Source: Winogradskyella sp. (lineage in GTDB: Bacteria > Bacteroidota > Bacteroidia > Flavobacteriales > Flavobacteriaceae). Taken from it: a stretch of DNA of 64,000 nt. The translations under genes were made by a program, and so were the position numbers. The notes beneath the pieces were generated by a model. The model was not told the origin of the DNA, did no database searches, and saw only the letters and a program-made list of their open reading frames with translations. The stretch is taken from positions 62,001-126,000 of the forward strand of contig SHBX01000005.1 of assembly GCA_004211785.1 (NCBI GenBank). Reading direction: 5' to 3'. Below, one piece after another: positions 53,956 through 62,780 of this stretch (position 1 is its first letter; each line of letters opens with the position of its first letter).

Positions 53956-55122
53956 TTAGTTTCTTGTCCATCCAGAGTTCCAAGAATCATAATCAGCTCC
54001 AGTTCCATTACCCACACCAGTAAAGAATGAGTTTTCATCAAAAGCACCGTTTGTGTCATTTTTTAGAGTAAGTGTTACATCATCAAATGTGATATCAGTG
54101 ACACTAGTTTCTCCTGCCAAAAATCCAGTTCCTGTTTCTTCATCATCTAAATCATAGCCTTCTTCAAAACCTTGAATCCAAACATTATTAAATGTAGCAC
54201 GCGTTCCTGCTCTTAAACGGATAGCTTCGTTACCATTACTAGAACCTAATCCATTAATAGTAAGATTGTTTATAGTTGGCGCACTCCAAAAAATTGGATT
54301 TGAGTTGTTTCCAATGTCAGTATTAAAGCCGTCTCCTTCTATACCTTTATCATGAGATTGTCTGTGCTCTATATACACATCAGTAAGTGTACCCGTAAAA
54401 CCTTCTGTCCAATCTACAGAGTCATCTTGAGCTCCAACCACTGATATGTGAGAAGCATTAACTGTTCCTCCGAAGAATTCTACACCATCATCAGCACCTT
54501 CAAATGCCTGAATAAAATCTATAGTTGTTCCACTTCCTACACCATAAAAAGAGAATCCGTTATTTTCTGATGCAGCATCAGCAGCACCTCCAGAATACTC
54601 AATACGTACATATCTTATAATTCCAGAATTGTCGTTAGCAATACTTCCTCCATAAGGCAAACCACCAATTTCGGATGTAGAAGTAGCGTCACCACCAACT
54701 ACAGAGTTTATAGGAGCACGACCTAAGACAATAAGACCACCCCAATCACCTGGGTTTGGTGTTGCCGAATTGGATGTAAATACAATTGGGTTAGAAGATG
54801 TGCCTTCTGCCATAATTGTCCCACCTTGTTGTACTGCAACATAAACATCAGAACCTGTAGTAGCTCTTACTACAACTCCTGGCTCAATAGTAAGTGTTAT
54901 TCCCTCAGGTACAATAAGTCCGCTTGTTAAGTCATACTCTGTTCCTGTAGTAAGTGTAAGGTCTTCAGTAAGTGTTCCTCCTATTACAAGGTCAGAAGGA
55001 TTTGTTGGGTTTGAACCACCTCCTTGATTAATTGTTACATCTGCAGTATCATCTGCTGAACAACCAACAACAAAAAGTGTTGCAATTGCTAGTAAACCTA
55101 AAAGAAATTTGTTTGTTTTCAT
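53956..55122 (-). CDS. Surface lipoprotein with right-handed beta-helix-like repeats
   Basis: 388 residues. Lipobox FVVGC at residues 17-21 predicts lipidation. After a Gly/Ser linker comes a repeated beta-rich sequence (TLTIEPGVVVRA, IVFTSNSATPNPGDWGGLIVLGRAPINS, IDFIQAFEGADDGVEFFGG), as in pectate-lyase-like or parallel beta-helix folds. No catalytic Asp pattern is evident. It follows the TonB receptor by 38 bp and is its likely partner at the cell surface, in the way SusD partners SusC, though it is not a SusD homologue. Confidence 0.83.
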   Translation of the reverse strand: MKTNKFLLGLLAIATLFVVGCSADDTADVTINQGGGSNPTNPSDLVIGGTLTEDLTLTTGTEYDLTSGLIVPEGITLTIEPGVVVRATTGSDVYVAVQQGGTIMAEGTSSNPIVFTSNSATPNPGDWGGLIVLGRAPINSVVGGDATSTSEIGGLPYGGSIANDNSGIIRYVRIEYSGGAADAASENNGFSFYGVGSGTTIDFIQAFEGADDGVEFFGGTVNASHISVVGAQDDSVDWTEGFTGTLTDVYIEHRQSHDKGIEGDGFNTDIGNNSNPIFWSAPTINNLTINGLGSSNGNEAIRLRAGTRATFNNVWIQGFEEGYDLDDEETGTGFLAGETSVTDITFDDVTLTLKNDTNGAFDENSFFTGVGNGTGADYDSWNSGWTRN

Positions 55123-55160
55123 TTTTGTTTGATTTTTTAATGTTCGTTTCTTAATTGTCT

Positions 55161-57977
55161 TTAAAATTTATACTTAAATTGAATACTTGCGTTAACACCT
55201 CTCTTGTAGTTTGATAAAGCAAACTCTGAAAGGTTTGGGTTTATTCCTAAATCATTCGCTAAAGTCGCATCGAAGGCTACATTTTCGCGAACACGCTGTA
55301 TTGAAGGGTTTAATATATTTTTTACACTTGCATTAATTTCAAAGTTTTTATTAATCGTATTTTTCCAAACGAAATCTAGTGTAGGAACGCCTTTTTCGAT
55401 TATGTTTCCTAACTGACCAGAACCTAAAGCGTCAATACGGTCAGAGAAATAAGAAAATACAAGGTTTGCAACAGGTTTATATTCTCCAAAAGTTGGGCTA
55501 TAACTCACATCAGCATTGATGAGTAATGGTGAAGCACCTTGTAGCTCATCAGAATCTCTATTAAAGTTAGTGTTAAACGTTCCTGAAACCGTTTTTAAAT
55601 CTTGCGTTGTTGATGTATAAGTCACATTCATTCCTGCTGCAAGAATATTATCTTCGTCTTCGTCTTTAATCAATCCTTTTCTGACTTCAAGTTCAACTCC
55701 AAAAACATCGGCACGGTCACCAGTTCTAAAGAAACGTTGTGTTCCTGTAGCATCATTAGCAGAAACTAAGTTTACAGGGTCGTTGATTGTTTTATTAAAA
55801 AGACCAATAGAAAATATTTCGCCACTACTAATAAACCATTCGTATTTTAAATCTAAATTTACAATAGTCGAAAATGCAGGGTCATTTAAAAGGTCTGGGT
55901 TACCACCAATACGGTCCGTTACGTTCTCATATACAAACGGAGCTACTTCTTTAAACTCTGGATTTGACACTGTTCTACTTGCAGAAAAGCGAAGATTTTG
56001 ATCTTCTGTAAGTGCATATTTCACATTTAAACTTGGAAGGAAAAATGTTTCGCTTGCATCGTTACTACCAGGATTATTAAAAGAGAGATTAATTACATCG
56101 TAACTTATTTCTTGATTAAATTTCTCTACGCGAAGCCCAGGGACAAACGTCCATTTTTCTCCAGCTTTGTAGACCGCATCTGCGTAAAGCGCATGAACAT
56201 TAAGATTACCGCTATACGTGTTCTCTAATTGTCCTGGTAGATTTTCTCTTTCTAAACCAGGTAATGGACGGAATACACTCGTATTGTATAATACCCCTAG
56301 ATTTTGAGTTGAGAAGAAAGCGTCGAAATTATTAGGGTCTTCTATTTCTGTTAGAGGATTTATGATTTCGTATCCATAACGCTGGTTGTCGAAGGTACGT
56401 TCCTTAATACGGCCGTTATAACCAAAGTTAAACTTTAAGGCTTCTGATTGCTCATAGCTTAAATTAACCCGTGCATTAAATTCACTGTCTTCAATATTCT
56501 GAAAATAACGCTGATTGTCAAAGTCAACATTTCTGTAAAAAATCGCGTTTGTACTTGGGTCATTATCAAGCGTATTTTCAAAACGTTCTAAAGCAATACG
56601 TTTACGGTCTGGCTGACGAGCTAGAACGTTATTGTACCCTAAACCGTAATCTAATTTTAATTTTTCATTAAGGTTACTTGTACCAAGAATTTGATTTACA
56701 AAAATCATTTCCTGTTCAAACTGTACATTTTGAGTAAAGAATCCAAAATCGTCGTTATCTGCAATTGTATTACGGTTGTAGCCGCGTCCGTCGATACCAA
56801 AACGCCCTACTTCATCAGTTGCATCATTAATAAATAATGAGTTAAATTTTATTTTGTGATCGCTGTTAATTCGGTATACAACATTAGCCATTGCTGTTGT
56901 ATTACGGGTAAATTCATATTCTTCAGCATCTTGAAATATTGTATTTGCAGCTGCAGTTACATTTGCAAACTGTCCTCTTCTGTATTCGAAGCTGCTGCCA
57001 AAAGCTGCTGTAGTAAAAAGACTTAAGCGAGATTCCTCACCAATTTCCCATGATTTACCACCAGTAATACTTCCTTCTACACCTAAAGAGCCATCAATGC
57101 CTTGAGGGTCTACACCGTGAGATAAAATAACAGCGTATGGGTTATTGCGGTATCTATTGTAAAACCCAAAATAACCAGTGCCTTCACTCTTTACAAAGTT
57201 TTTACCAATGGCATTAGAGTTAAAGTTTGACCCTAAATTTATATCTAAGAAAAATTTACCTGTGTGTTCTTTAGCAACAACATCTACATTACCTGCAGCA
57301 AAATCTCCGTAAAAATTAGCAGCATATGTTTTGCTTACACCTACGTTTTGTATGATGTCAGATGAGAATAAGTTAAGGTCCATATTCTTCTTTTCAATAT
57401 CGTTTGAAGGAAGTGTAAGACCATTATAAGTTGTGTTTAAGTAACGGTCTCCAAGACCACGAACGTAAACATTACCTCCGCCTTCTTGTTTGGATATACC
57501 TGATATTTTAGTGACAGCGCCAGCCGCATCACTAATACCTTTACGAGACAACTCTTGGGCACCAATACTTTGTTTAATAGTTGTTGCTTTCTTTTGATCT
57601 AAAAGAAGTGCAGTTTCTGTTTCTTTTTTTGCAGTAGTTTTGATAACTACTTCATCAAGTGATGCTGCACTTGCAAACATTACAACGTCTAGTTTTGTTT
57701 CTTTATCAGCTTCAACAACGACTTGTTTTTCAATAGTTTCGTAACCCACAAAACTAAATGAAAGCGTATAAGTTCCTGGGTCTAGATTATCTAATTTGTA
57801 AATACCGTCAACATCTGAAGTAACACCAGTCGTTGTACCTTTTATAAGTACGTTGGCGAAGGGAAGCGGTTCGTTATTAAACTCTTTATCTATTAATTTT
57901 CCTGTTATTGAGCCTGTATTTTGGGCAAAAGAAACAGCAGATAAAAAAAGTGTTATAAGTATTGTTATTTGTCTCAT
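55161..57977 (-). CDS. TonB-dependent outer-membrane receptor with CarboxypepD_reg domain
   Basis: 938 residues. Signal peptide (1-18), a CarboxypepD_reg domain (about 22-110, GSITGKLIDKEFNNEPLPFA), a plug (about 125-235, VYVRGLGDRYLNTTYNGLTLP) and a 22-strand barrel to the terminal aromatic KYKF. It imports a ligand through the outer membrane with TonB energy; the ligand is not identifiable. The next gene downstream is a surface lipoprotein. The upstream region carries six AAnGTTA-like heptamers at 11-bp pitch, and the reverse-strand TTTCTTTG (58001-58008) could be a one-mismatch -7 box. Confidence 0.93.
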   Translation of the reverse strand: MRQITILITLFLSAVSFAQNTGSITGKLIDKEFNNEPLPFANVLIKGTTTGVTSDVDGIYKLDNLDPGTYTLSFSFVGYETIEKQVVVEADKETKLDVVMFASAASLDEVVIKTTAKKETETALLLDQKKATTIKQSIGAQELSRKGISDAAGAVTKISGISKQEGGGNVYVRGLGDRYLNTTYNGLTLPSNDIEKKNMDLNLFSSDIIQNVGVSKTYAANFYGDFAAGNVDVVAKEHTGKFFLDINLGSNFNSNAIGKNFVKSEGTGYFGFYNRYRNNPYAVILSHGVDPQGIDGSLGVEGSITGGKSWEIGEESRLSLFTTAAFGSSFEYRRGQFANVTAAANTIFQDAEEYEFTRNTTAMANVVYRINSDHKIKFNSLFINDATDEVGRFGIDGRGYNRNTIADNDDFGFFTQNVQFEQEMIFVNQILGTSNLNEKLKLDYGLGYNNVLARQPDRKRIALERFENTLDNDPSTNAIFYRNVDFDNQRYFQNIEDSEFNARVNLSYEQSEALKFNFGYNGRIKERTFDNQRYGYEIINPLTEIEDPNNFDAFFSTQNLGVLYNTSVFRPLPGLERENLPGQLENTYSGNLNVHALYADAVYKAGEKWTFVPGLRVEKFNQEISYDVINLSFNNPGSNDASETFFLPSLNVKYALTEDQNLRFSASRTVSNPEFKEVAPFVYENVTDRIGGNPDLLNDPAFSTIVNLDLKYEWFISSGEIFSIGLFNKTINDPVNLVSANDATGTQRFFRTGDRADVFGVELEVRKGLIKDEDEDNILAAGMNVTYTSTTQDLKTVSGTFNTNFNRDSDELQGASPLLINADVSYSPTFGEYKPVANLVFSYFSDRIDALGSGQLGNIIEKGVPTLDFVWKNTINKNFEINASVKNILNPSIQRVRENVAFDATLANDLGINPNLSEFALSNYKRGVNASIQFKYKF

Positions 57978-58000
57978 CAGTTTTTCTCTAATTGATGATG

Positions 58001-58088
58001 CAAAGAAACCACTCGAATCTAATTTTAAGGTTAATCAAAAATTAATGATTGGTAATAAAAAGGTTAGCGAAAAGTTACCTCAGTATTA
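58001..58088 (-). promoter_or_regulatory. TonB receptor promoter with six 11-bp-phased heptamers
   Basis: Forward-strand heptamers start at 58027 (AAGGTTA), 58038 (AAAATTA), 58049 (TTGGTAA), 58060 (AAGGTTA), 58071 (AAAGTTA) and 58082 (AGTATTA), exactly 11 bp apart; the gene-sense strand reads TAACCTT-like. The array runs from about -33 to -95 relative to the start predicted from TTTCTTTG (58001-58008, one mismatch to TAnnTTTG). This placement suits an activator of the PhoB/OmpR family. Confidence 0.6.
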
Positions 58089-58177
58089 AGACGCATTACA
58101 ATCAGGGAACAATTTGTTAACATCACATTACTATTAATAGATTAATAACAGCATACTATTTTAGGATGAGTTCTTAG

Positions 58178-58209
58178 TTGAAATGGTAACCGTTAATATT
58201 TTATATTTG
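58178..58209 (+). promoter_or_regulatory. Promoter of the S9 peptidase gene
   Basis: TTG (58178-58180), 21 bp, then TATATTTG (58202-58209). It supports the ATG at 58231 over the longer frame opening at 58183, which begins before the promoter. Confidence 0.65.
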
Positions 58210-58230
58210 TTTATAACTAAACTTACTGTA

Positions 58231-61053
58231 ATGAAATTTTTTCTTTCTCTTCTATTATTACTATTGTGTTTTTCAATCACTGCTCAAAAAAAAACATTAG
58301 ACCACAAAGACTTTGAAATCTGGAATGTGATTCAAAATCGCTCAATTGCTTCTGATGGTAATCACGTCATTTATCAATTGACAAAAGGCGAAAAAGATAG
58401 CTGGTTAAAGATTAAGTCTGCAAAAGGGGAATCGGTATTTGAGCACGAACGTGCAGAGAGAGGGCGCTTTACCGATGATGGAAATTTTGCACTATTTACC
58501 ATAAAACCTTGGAAAGATGATGTTGTAGAATTAAAAAGAAAGAAAACCAAAAAAAATAAAATGCCTAAAGACACTTTAGGTATAGTTAACCTACAGACCA
58601 AAGCCTTAACTAAGATAGCTAACGTAAAGTCTTATAAAACACCTTTGAAATGGTCAACTCATATAGGGTATTTACTAGATGCAACACCAAAAAAGAAGAA
58701 AGAAGAAAAGCCTAAAACTAAAAAGGATACTCTAAAGGTTGAAGACAAAAAACCAAAGGAAGAAAAGAAAAAGATTAAAAAAGTAGGCAAAGATACAGGC
58801 TATCATTTGGTATTACGAGAATTAGCTACTGGTAAACAAGACACGATTAAATTTGTTAAAGACTACACCTTTGCCAAAAAAGGGAAAAAATTAGCCTATA
58901 CCACAACAGGAAAAGATTTAGAAACAGATGGAGGTGTTTACATTTTGGATTTAGAATCTAACCAACTGACGGAACTCTATACGGCTAAAAAAGCTAAGTA
59001 TTACCAATTAAGCTTTAGCGAAACAGGAAAAAACTTTGGTTTTATTGTTGATGCAGATACAACAAAAGTACAAGTACGTCCCAATGAATTGTATAATTGG
59101 AAACAAGGCCAAGCAACTGCTACAAAACAATTAGATGCCGCAACAGCACCAAGTGGATATAGAGTGTCTTCTGATGGTTCTATTGCTTTCTCTAAAGATG
59201 AATCTAAACTTTATTTTGGACTCGCCAGACCACCTGTAGTAAAAGATACGACACTTATTGATGAAGAAATTGTAAATGTAGAAGTTTGGACATATGATGA
59301 ACCTACGTTGTATACTATTCAAGAATTACAGGTTAAAAATGATCAAAAAAAATCGTATTCAACCGTTATAGATTTAAGTACAAATAGGCTTACTCAAATA
59401 GGTTCTTTGGAATATCCTAATGCTATTATAGGAAATGAAGGCAATGCAAATAGTGCACTTATAAACACCGATTTGCCTTATAAAATAGAACAGCAATGGG
59501 AAGGCGGCACGCGTAGAGATTATGCAATAGTAAATGTAAATACTGGAGCTACAAAAGATGCAGTAAAAGCCTTTCCTGGGAATCTTCGACTTAGCCCTAA
59601 AGGAGATTATGCTTATGGTTATCACTTTAGTGATAGCACTTGGGTAACCTATAATGTGTCTACCTCAAAATACACAAAACTTACAGATGGGAAAGTCTTT
59701 TATAATGAACTTAATGATGCTCCACGACATCCTTGGTCTTATGGTTCAGCTGGTTGGACTAAAAATGATAAAGCATTAATACTTTATGACCGTTATGATT
59801 TATGGCGTTTTAATCCTGAAACTGGCGAAAGCAAAAGGCTAACCAACGGAAGACCAAGCAAAACAGTATATAGGTATACACGTTTAGATAATGAAGAGCG
59901 GTTTTTAAACTCTACAGGAACTTGGATGCTTTCTACATTTAATGAAGACACTAAAAATAGTGGCTACGCAGAATTAAATATGAATAATGGTAAGCTAAAG
60001 ACATTGATTTCTGGGCCTTATCGTTATGCTAGATTAATGAAAGCTCAAAAGGATGATGGATTAATTTTTACACGAGAATCATTTATAGAATATCCAGAGA
60101 TCCGTTACTCTGATGGAAGTTTTAAAAACGAAAAAGTGTTATCTAATGCCAATCCACAACAAAAAGATTATAACTGGGGAACTTCAGAGCTTGTAAAATG
60201 GAATTCTTTAGACGGAATAGAGTTAACGGGAATGCTTATAAAACCTGAAAATTTTGATCCTAATAAAAAGTATCCGTTATTGGTTAATTTTTATGAGCGT
60301 AGTTCGGATGGTTTGCATAGGCACAGAAATCCAAACCCCGGACGCTCATCGATTAATTATAGTTTTTACACCAGTCGTGGATATGTAATTTTTAACCCAG
60401 ATGTGCATTATCGTGTTGGTTATCCTGGAGAAAGCGCATACAATTGTGTGATACCAGGTGTAACGTCATTAATAGAAAAAGGGTATATAGATAAAGATAA
60501 TATTGGCGTACAAGGTCATAGTTGGGGAGGTTATCAAATAGCTTATTTAGTAACAAAAACAGATATTTTTAAAGCAGCTGAATCTGGTGCACCAGTACCA
60601 AACATGATAAGTGCCTATGGTGGAATTAGATGGTGGACAGGATTAAGTCGCCAGTTTCAATATGAGCATACACAAAGTAGAATTGGTGGCACACCTTGGC
60701 AATATCCACAACGCTACATAGAAAACTCTCCTATTTTTAATATAGATAAGATTAATACACCTTTACTTATCATGCATAATGATGCCGATGGACATGTGCC
60801 ATGGTATCAAGGAATAGAGTTTTTTATGTCATTACGACGCTTGCAAAAACCGTCTTGGTTTTTAAATTATAACGGAGAACCACATTGGCCTTTAAAGCTT
60901 CAAAATCGTAAAGATTTTAATATTAGGCTAGCTCAATTTTTTGATTATTATTTAAAAGGAGAACCAATGCCAGTTTGGATGAAACGTGGAGTTCCTGCTA
61001 TTGAAAAAGGCATTAATCAAGGATACGAACTAACGTCTAAAGACCAAAATTAA
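58231..61053 (+). CDS. S9-family (prolyl oligopeptidase/dipeptidyl peptidase-like) peptidase
   Basis: 940 residues from the ATG at 58231 with a signal peptide (about 1-18, FSITAQ). A long beta-propeller region includes a Lys/Glu-rich insertion (about 150-195). The C-terminal alpha/beta-hydrolase carries the catalytic triad Ser764 (GHSWGG), Asp853 (DADGHVPW) and His885 (GEPHWP). It is a periplasmic serine peptidase cutting proteins or peptides. Larger than the typical member because of the Lys-rich insert. Single gene. Confidence 0.93.
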   Translation: MKFFLSLLLLLLCFSITAQKKTLDHKDFEIWNVIQNRSIASDGNHVIYQLTKGEKDSWLKIKSAKGESVFEHERAERGRFTDDGNFALFTIKPWKDDVVELKRKKTKKNKMPKDTLGIVNLQTKALTKIANVKSYKTPLKWSTHIGYLLDATPKKKKEEKPKTKKDTLKVEDKKPKEEKKKIKKVGKDTGYHLVLRELATGKQDTIKFVKDYTFAKKGKKLAYTTTGKDLETDGGVYILDLESNQLTELYTAKKAKYYQLSFSETGKNFGFIVDADTTKVQVRPNELYNWKQGQATATKQLDAATAPSGYRVSSDGSIAFSKDESKLYFGLARPPVVKDTTLIDEEIVNVEVWTYDEPTLYTIQELQVKNDQKKSYSTVIDLSTNRLTQIGSLEYPNAIIGNEGNANSALINTDLPYKIEQQWEGGTRRDYAIVNVNTGATKDAVKAFPGNLRLSPKGDYAYGYHFSDSTWVTYNVSTSKYTKLTDGKVFYNELNDAPRHPWSYGSAGWTKNDKALILYDRYDLWRFNPETGESKRLTNGRPSKTVYRYTRLDNEERFLNSTGTWMLSTFNEDTKNSGYAELNMNNGKLKTLISGPYRYARLMKAQKDDGLIFTRESFIEYPEIRYSDGSFKNEKVLSNANPQQKDYNWGTSELVKWNSLDGIELTGMLIKPENFDPNKKYPLLVNFYERSSDGLHRHRNPNPGRSSINYSFYTSRGYVIFNPDVHYRVGYPGESAYNCVIPGVTSLIEKGYIDKDNIGVQGHSWGGYQIAYLVTKTDIFKAAESGAPVPNMISAYGGIRWWTGLSRQFQYEHTQSRIGGTPWQYPQRYIENSPIFNIDKINTPLLIMHNDADGHVPWYQGIEFFMSLRRLQKPSWFLNYNGEPHWPLKLQNRKDFNIRLAQFFDYYLKGEPMPVWMKRGVPAIEKGINQGYELTSKDQN

Positions 61054-61138
61054 ATTGTTGAAAGCTTAGTGGTTTTTTGATTCTAAATCAGATTATTTTT
61101 TAGTCAGAATACTTATCTTGTTGCCTTATCCATAGAAG

Positions 61139-62479
61139 ATGAACTGGGAACAATTACTATCACTAAAACGCTTCGGCGATACTAATAAAAGACTTAGAAA
61201 AGAACAAGACGAAACACGTTTGGGCTTTGAGGTTGATTACGACCGTATTATTTTTTCTTCAGAATTTAGAGGCCTTCAAGACAAGACGCAAGTTGTGCCA
61301 TTGTCCAAAACAGATTTTGTACACACGCGTTTAACGCATAGTTTAGAAGTAAGTGTCGTTGGACGTTCTTTAGGAAGGCAAGTAGGCAGATTATTACTTA
61401 AAAAACATCCGCATCTTCAAAAGATTCATGGCTATCAGATTAATGATTTTGGAGCCATTGTTGCTGCCGCAGCATTAGCACACGATATTGGTAATCCACC
61501 ATTTGGACATTCAGGCGAAAAAGCAATTGGTGCTTATTTTAAAGATGGCGACGGAAATCAATTCAAAAATCAACTCACAGAAAAAGAATACAAAGATTTA
61601 TGTGATTTTGAAGGCAATGCTAATGGTTTTAAAATTTTAACCGAAAGCAGAGCTGGTCGTGAAGGTGGATTAAGATTGAGTTATGCAACGCTAGGTGCAT
61701 TTATAAAATACCCCAAAGCATCGTTACCCAAAAAGCCTACAACACATATTGCAGATAAAAAGTATGGCTATTTTCAAAGTGAAGAAGACACTTTTAAAGC
61801 CATTGCAGAAGAGTTAGGTTTAGAAGTAAGAGATAAAGCTAATAGCGCATATTCGAGACATCCGTTAGCCTATTTAGTTGAAGCGGCAGATGATATTTGT
61901 TACACTATTATTGATTTTGAAGATGGTATAAATCTTGGTTTAATAGAAGAAGATTATGCTTTAGAGTATTTAATAAAACTGGTAAAGAATACAATAAACA
62001 CCAAAAAATACAATGCTTTAAAAACGACAAAAGATCGTGTAAGTTATTTGAGAGCACTTGCCATTGGGACACTTATTGACGAAGCTGTTTCTATTTTCAT
62101 GAAAAATGAAGAGCAGATTTTAGCAGGCGAATTTGAAACAGGTTTATTAGATGTCAGCAGTTACAAAGCTCAAATTTCTGATATCATAGCTATTAGTATC
62201 AAAAAAGTATACCAATCTTCTGAGGTTGTTAATAAAGAAATTGCAGGATATAAGGTTTTAGAAGGCATTCTTTCTGTCTTAGGCAAAGCAGCTAGTAATT
62301 TGTATTCTGGTAATTTATCTAGTTACGATAAGCTTATTCTAAAAACACTACCAGAGACAGTAAGCTTATCTAATAACTCTCTATATGATAATCTAATAGC
62401 TATCTGTTTGTATGTTTCAAAACTCTCAGACTCTAACGCGATGCTATTATATCATAGAATTAGTGGAAATTCGATATAA
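61139..62479 (+). CDS. dgt: Deoxyguanosinetriphosphate triphosphohydrolase
   Basis: 446 residues. Hydrolyses dNTPs to the nucleoside and tripolyphosphate; an HD-domain enzyme with THSLEVS and HDIGNPPFGH (H and HD ligands, near 65-130). The N-terminal block SSEFRGLQDKTQVVPLSKTDFVHTRLTHS is typical (split here for brevity: RGLQDKTQV, DFVHTRLTHS). It belongs to the long dGTPase-like group that includes dNTPases. It begins 85 bp after the S9 peptidase. Confidence 0.95.
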   Translation: MNWEQLLSLKRFGDTNKRLRKEQDETRLGFEVDYDRIIFSSEFRGLQDKTQVVPLSKTDFVHTRLTHSLEVSVVGRSLGRQVGRLLLKKHPHLQKIHGYQINDFGAIVAAAALAHDIGNPPFGHSGEKAIGAYFKDGDGNQFKNQLTEKEYKDLCDFEGNANGFKILTESRAGREGGLRLSYATLGAFIKYPKASLPKKPTTHIADKKYGYFQSEEDTFKAIAEELGLEVRDKANSAYSRHPLAYLVEAADDICYTIIDFEDGINLGLIEEDYALEYLIKLVKNTINTKKYNALKTTKDRVSYLRALAIGTLIDEAVSIFMKNEEQILAGEFETGLLDVSSYKAQISDIIAISIKKVYQSSEVVNKEIAGYKVLEGILSVLGKAASNLYSGNLSSYDKLILKTLPETVSLSNNSLYDNLIAICLYVSKLSDSNAMLLYHRISGNSI

Positions 62480-62532
62480 TTTAAAGCACTGAAAAACAGT
62501 CAATTATAAAATTTAATATGCATTTCATCGAT

Positions 62533-62540
62533 TATATTTG
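62533..62540 (+). promoter_or_regulatory. -7 element before the small membrane gene
   Basis: TATATTTG matches TAnnTTTG and lies 30 bp before an ATG at 62571, supporting that the short frame is transcribed. No -33 box is clear. Confidence 0.4.
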
Positions 62541-62597
62541 TTTTTCAACGATATAATTCATTAATTTGAGATGTTAGAACCCCAAATCTACCAACCC

Positions 62598-62780
62598 ATG
62601 AAAAATAATGTACTTAGTGCTTTTGTAGTTTTTTTCGCAGTTGTAGCATGTCTATTAATCATTGATGATATGTCGCATGGTGTGAGTGCCGCAAGCGCAG
62701 ATGCTTCGGAAGTTAAAAATGAAATAGAGCAATCAAATACCGAAACTTTGGCCACTTTAGATTTTGAGACTGAAGATTAA
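62598..62780 (+). CDS. Small single-pass membrane protein, function unknown
   Basis: 60 residues from the ATG at 62598 (MKNNVLSAFVVFF); an alternative ATG at 62571 would add nine residues. One hydrophobic helix (about 4-22) and an acidic C-terminus (ASEVKNEIEQSNTE). It overlaps the 3' end of the dxs gene by 24 bp on the other strand. No family recognised. The promoter-like box 30-60 bp upstream favours expression. Confidence 0.5.
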   Translation: MKNNVLSAFVVFFAVVACLLIIDDMSHGVSAASADASEVKNEIEQSNTETLATLDFETED

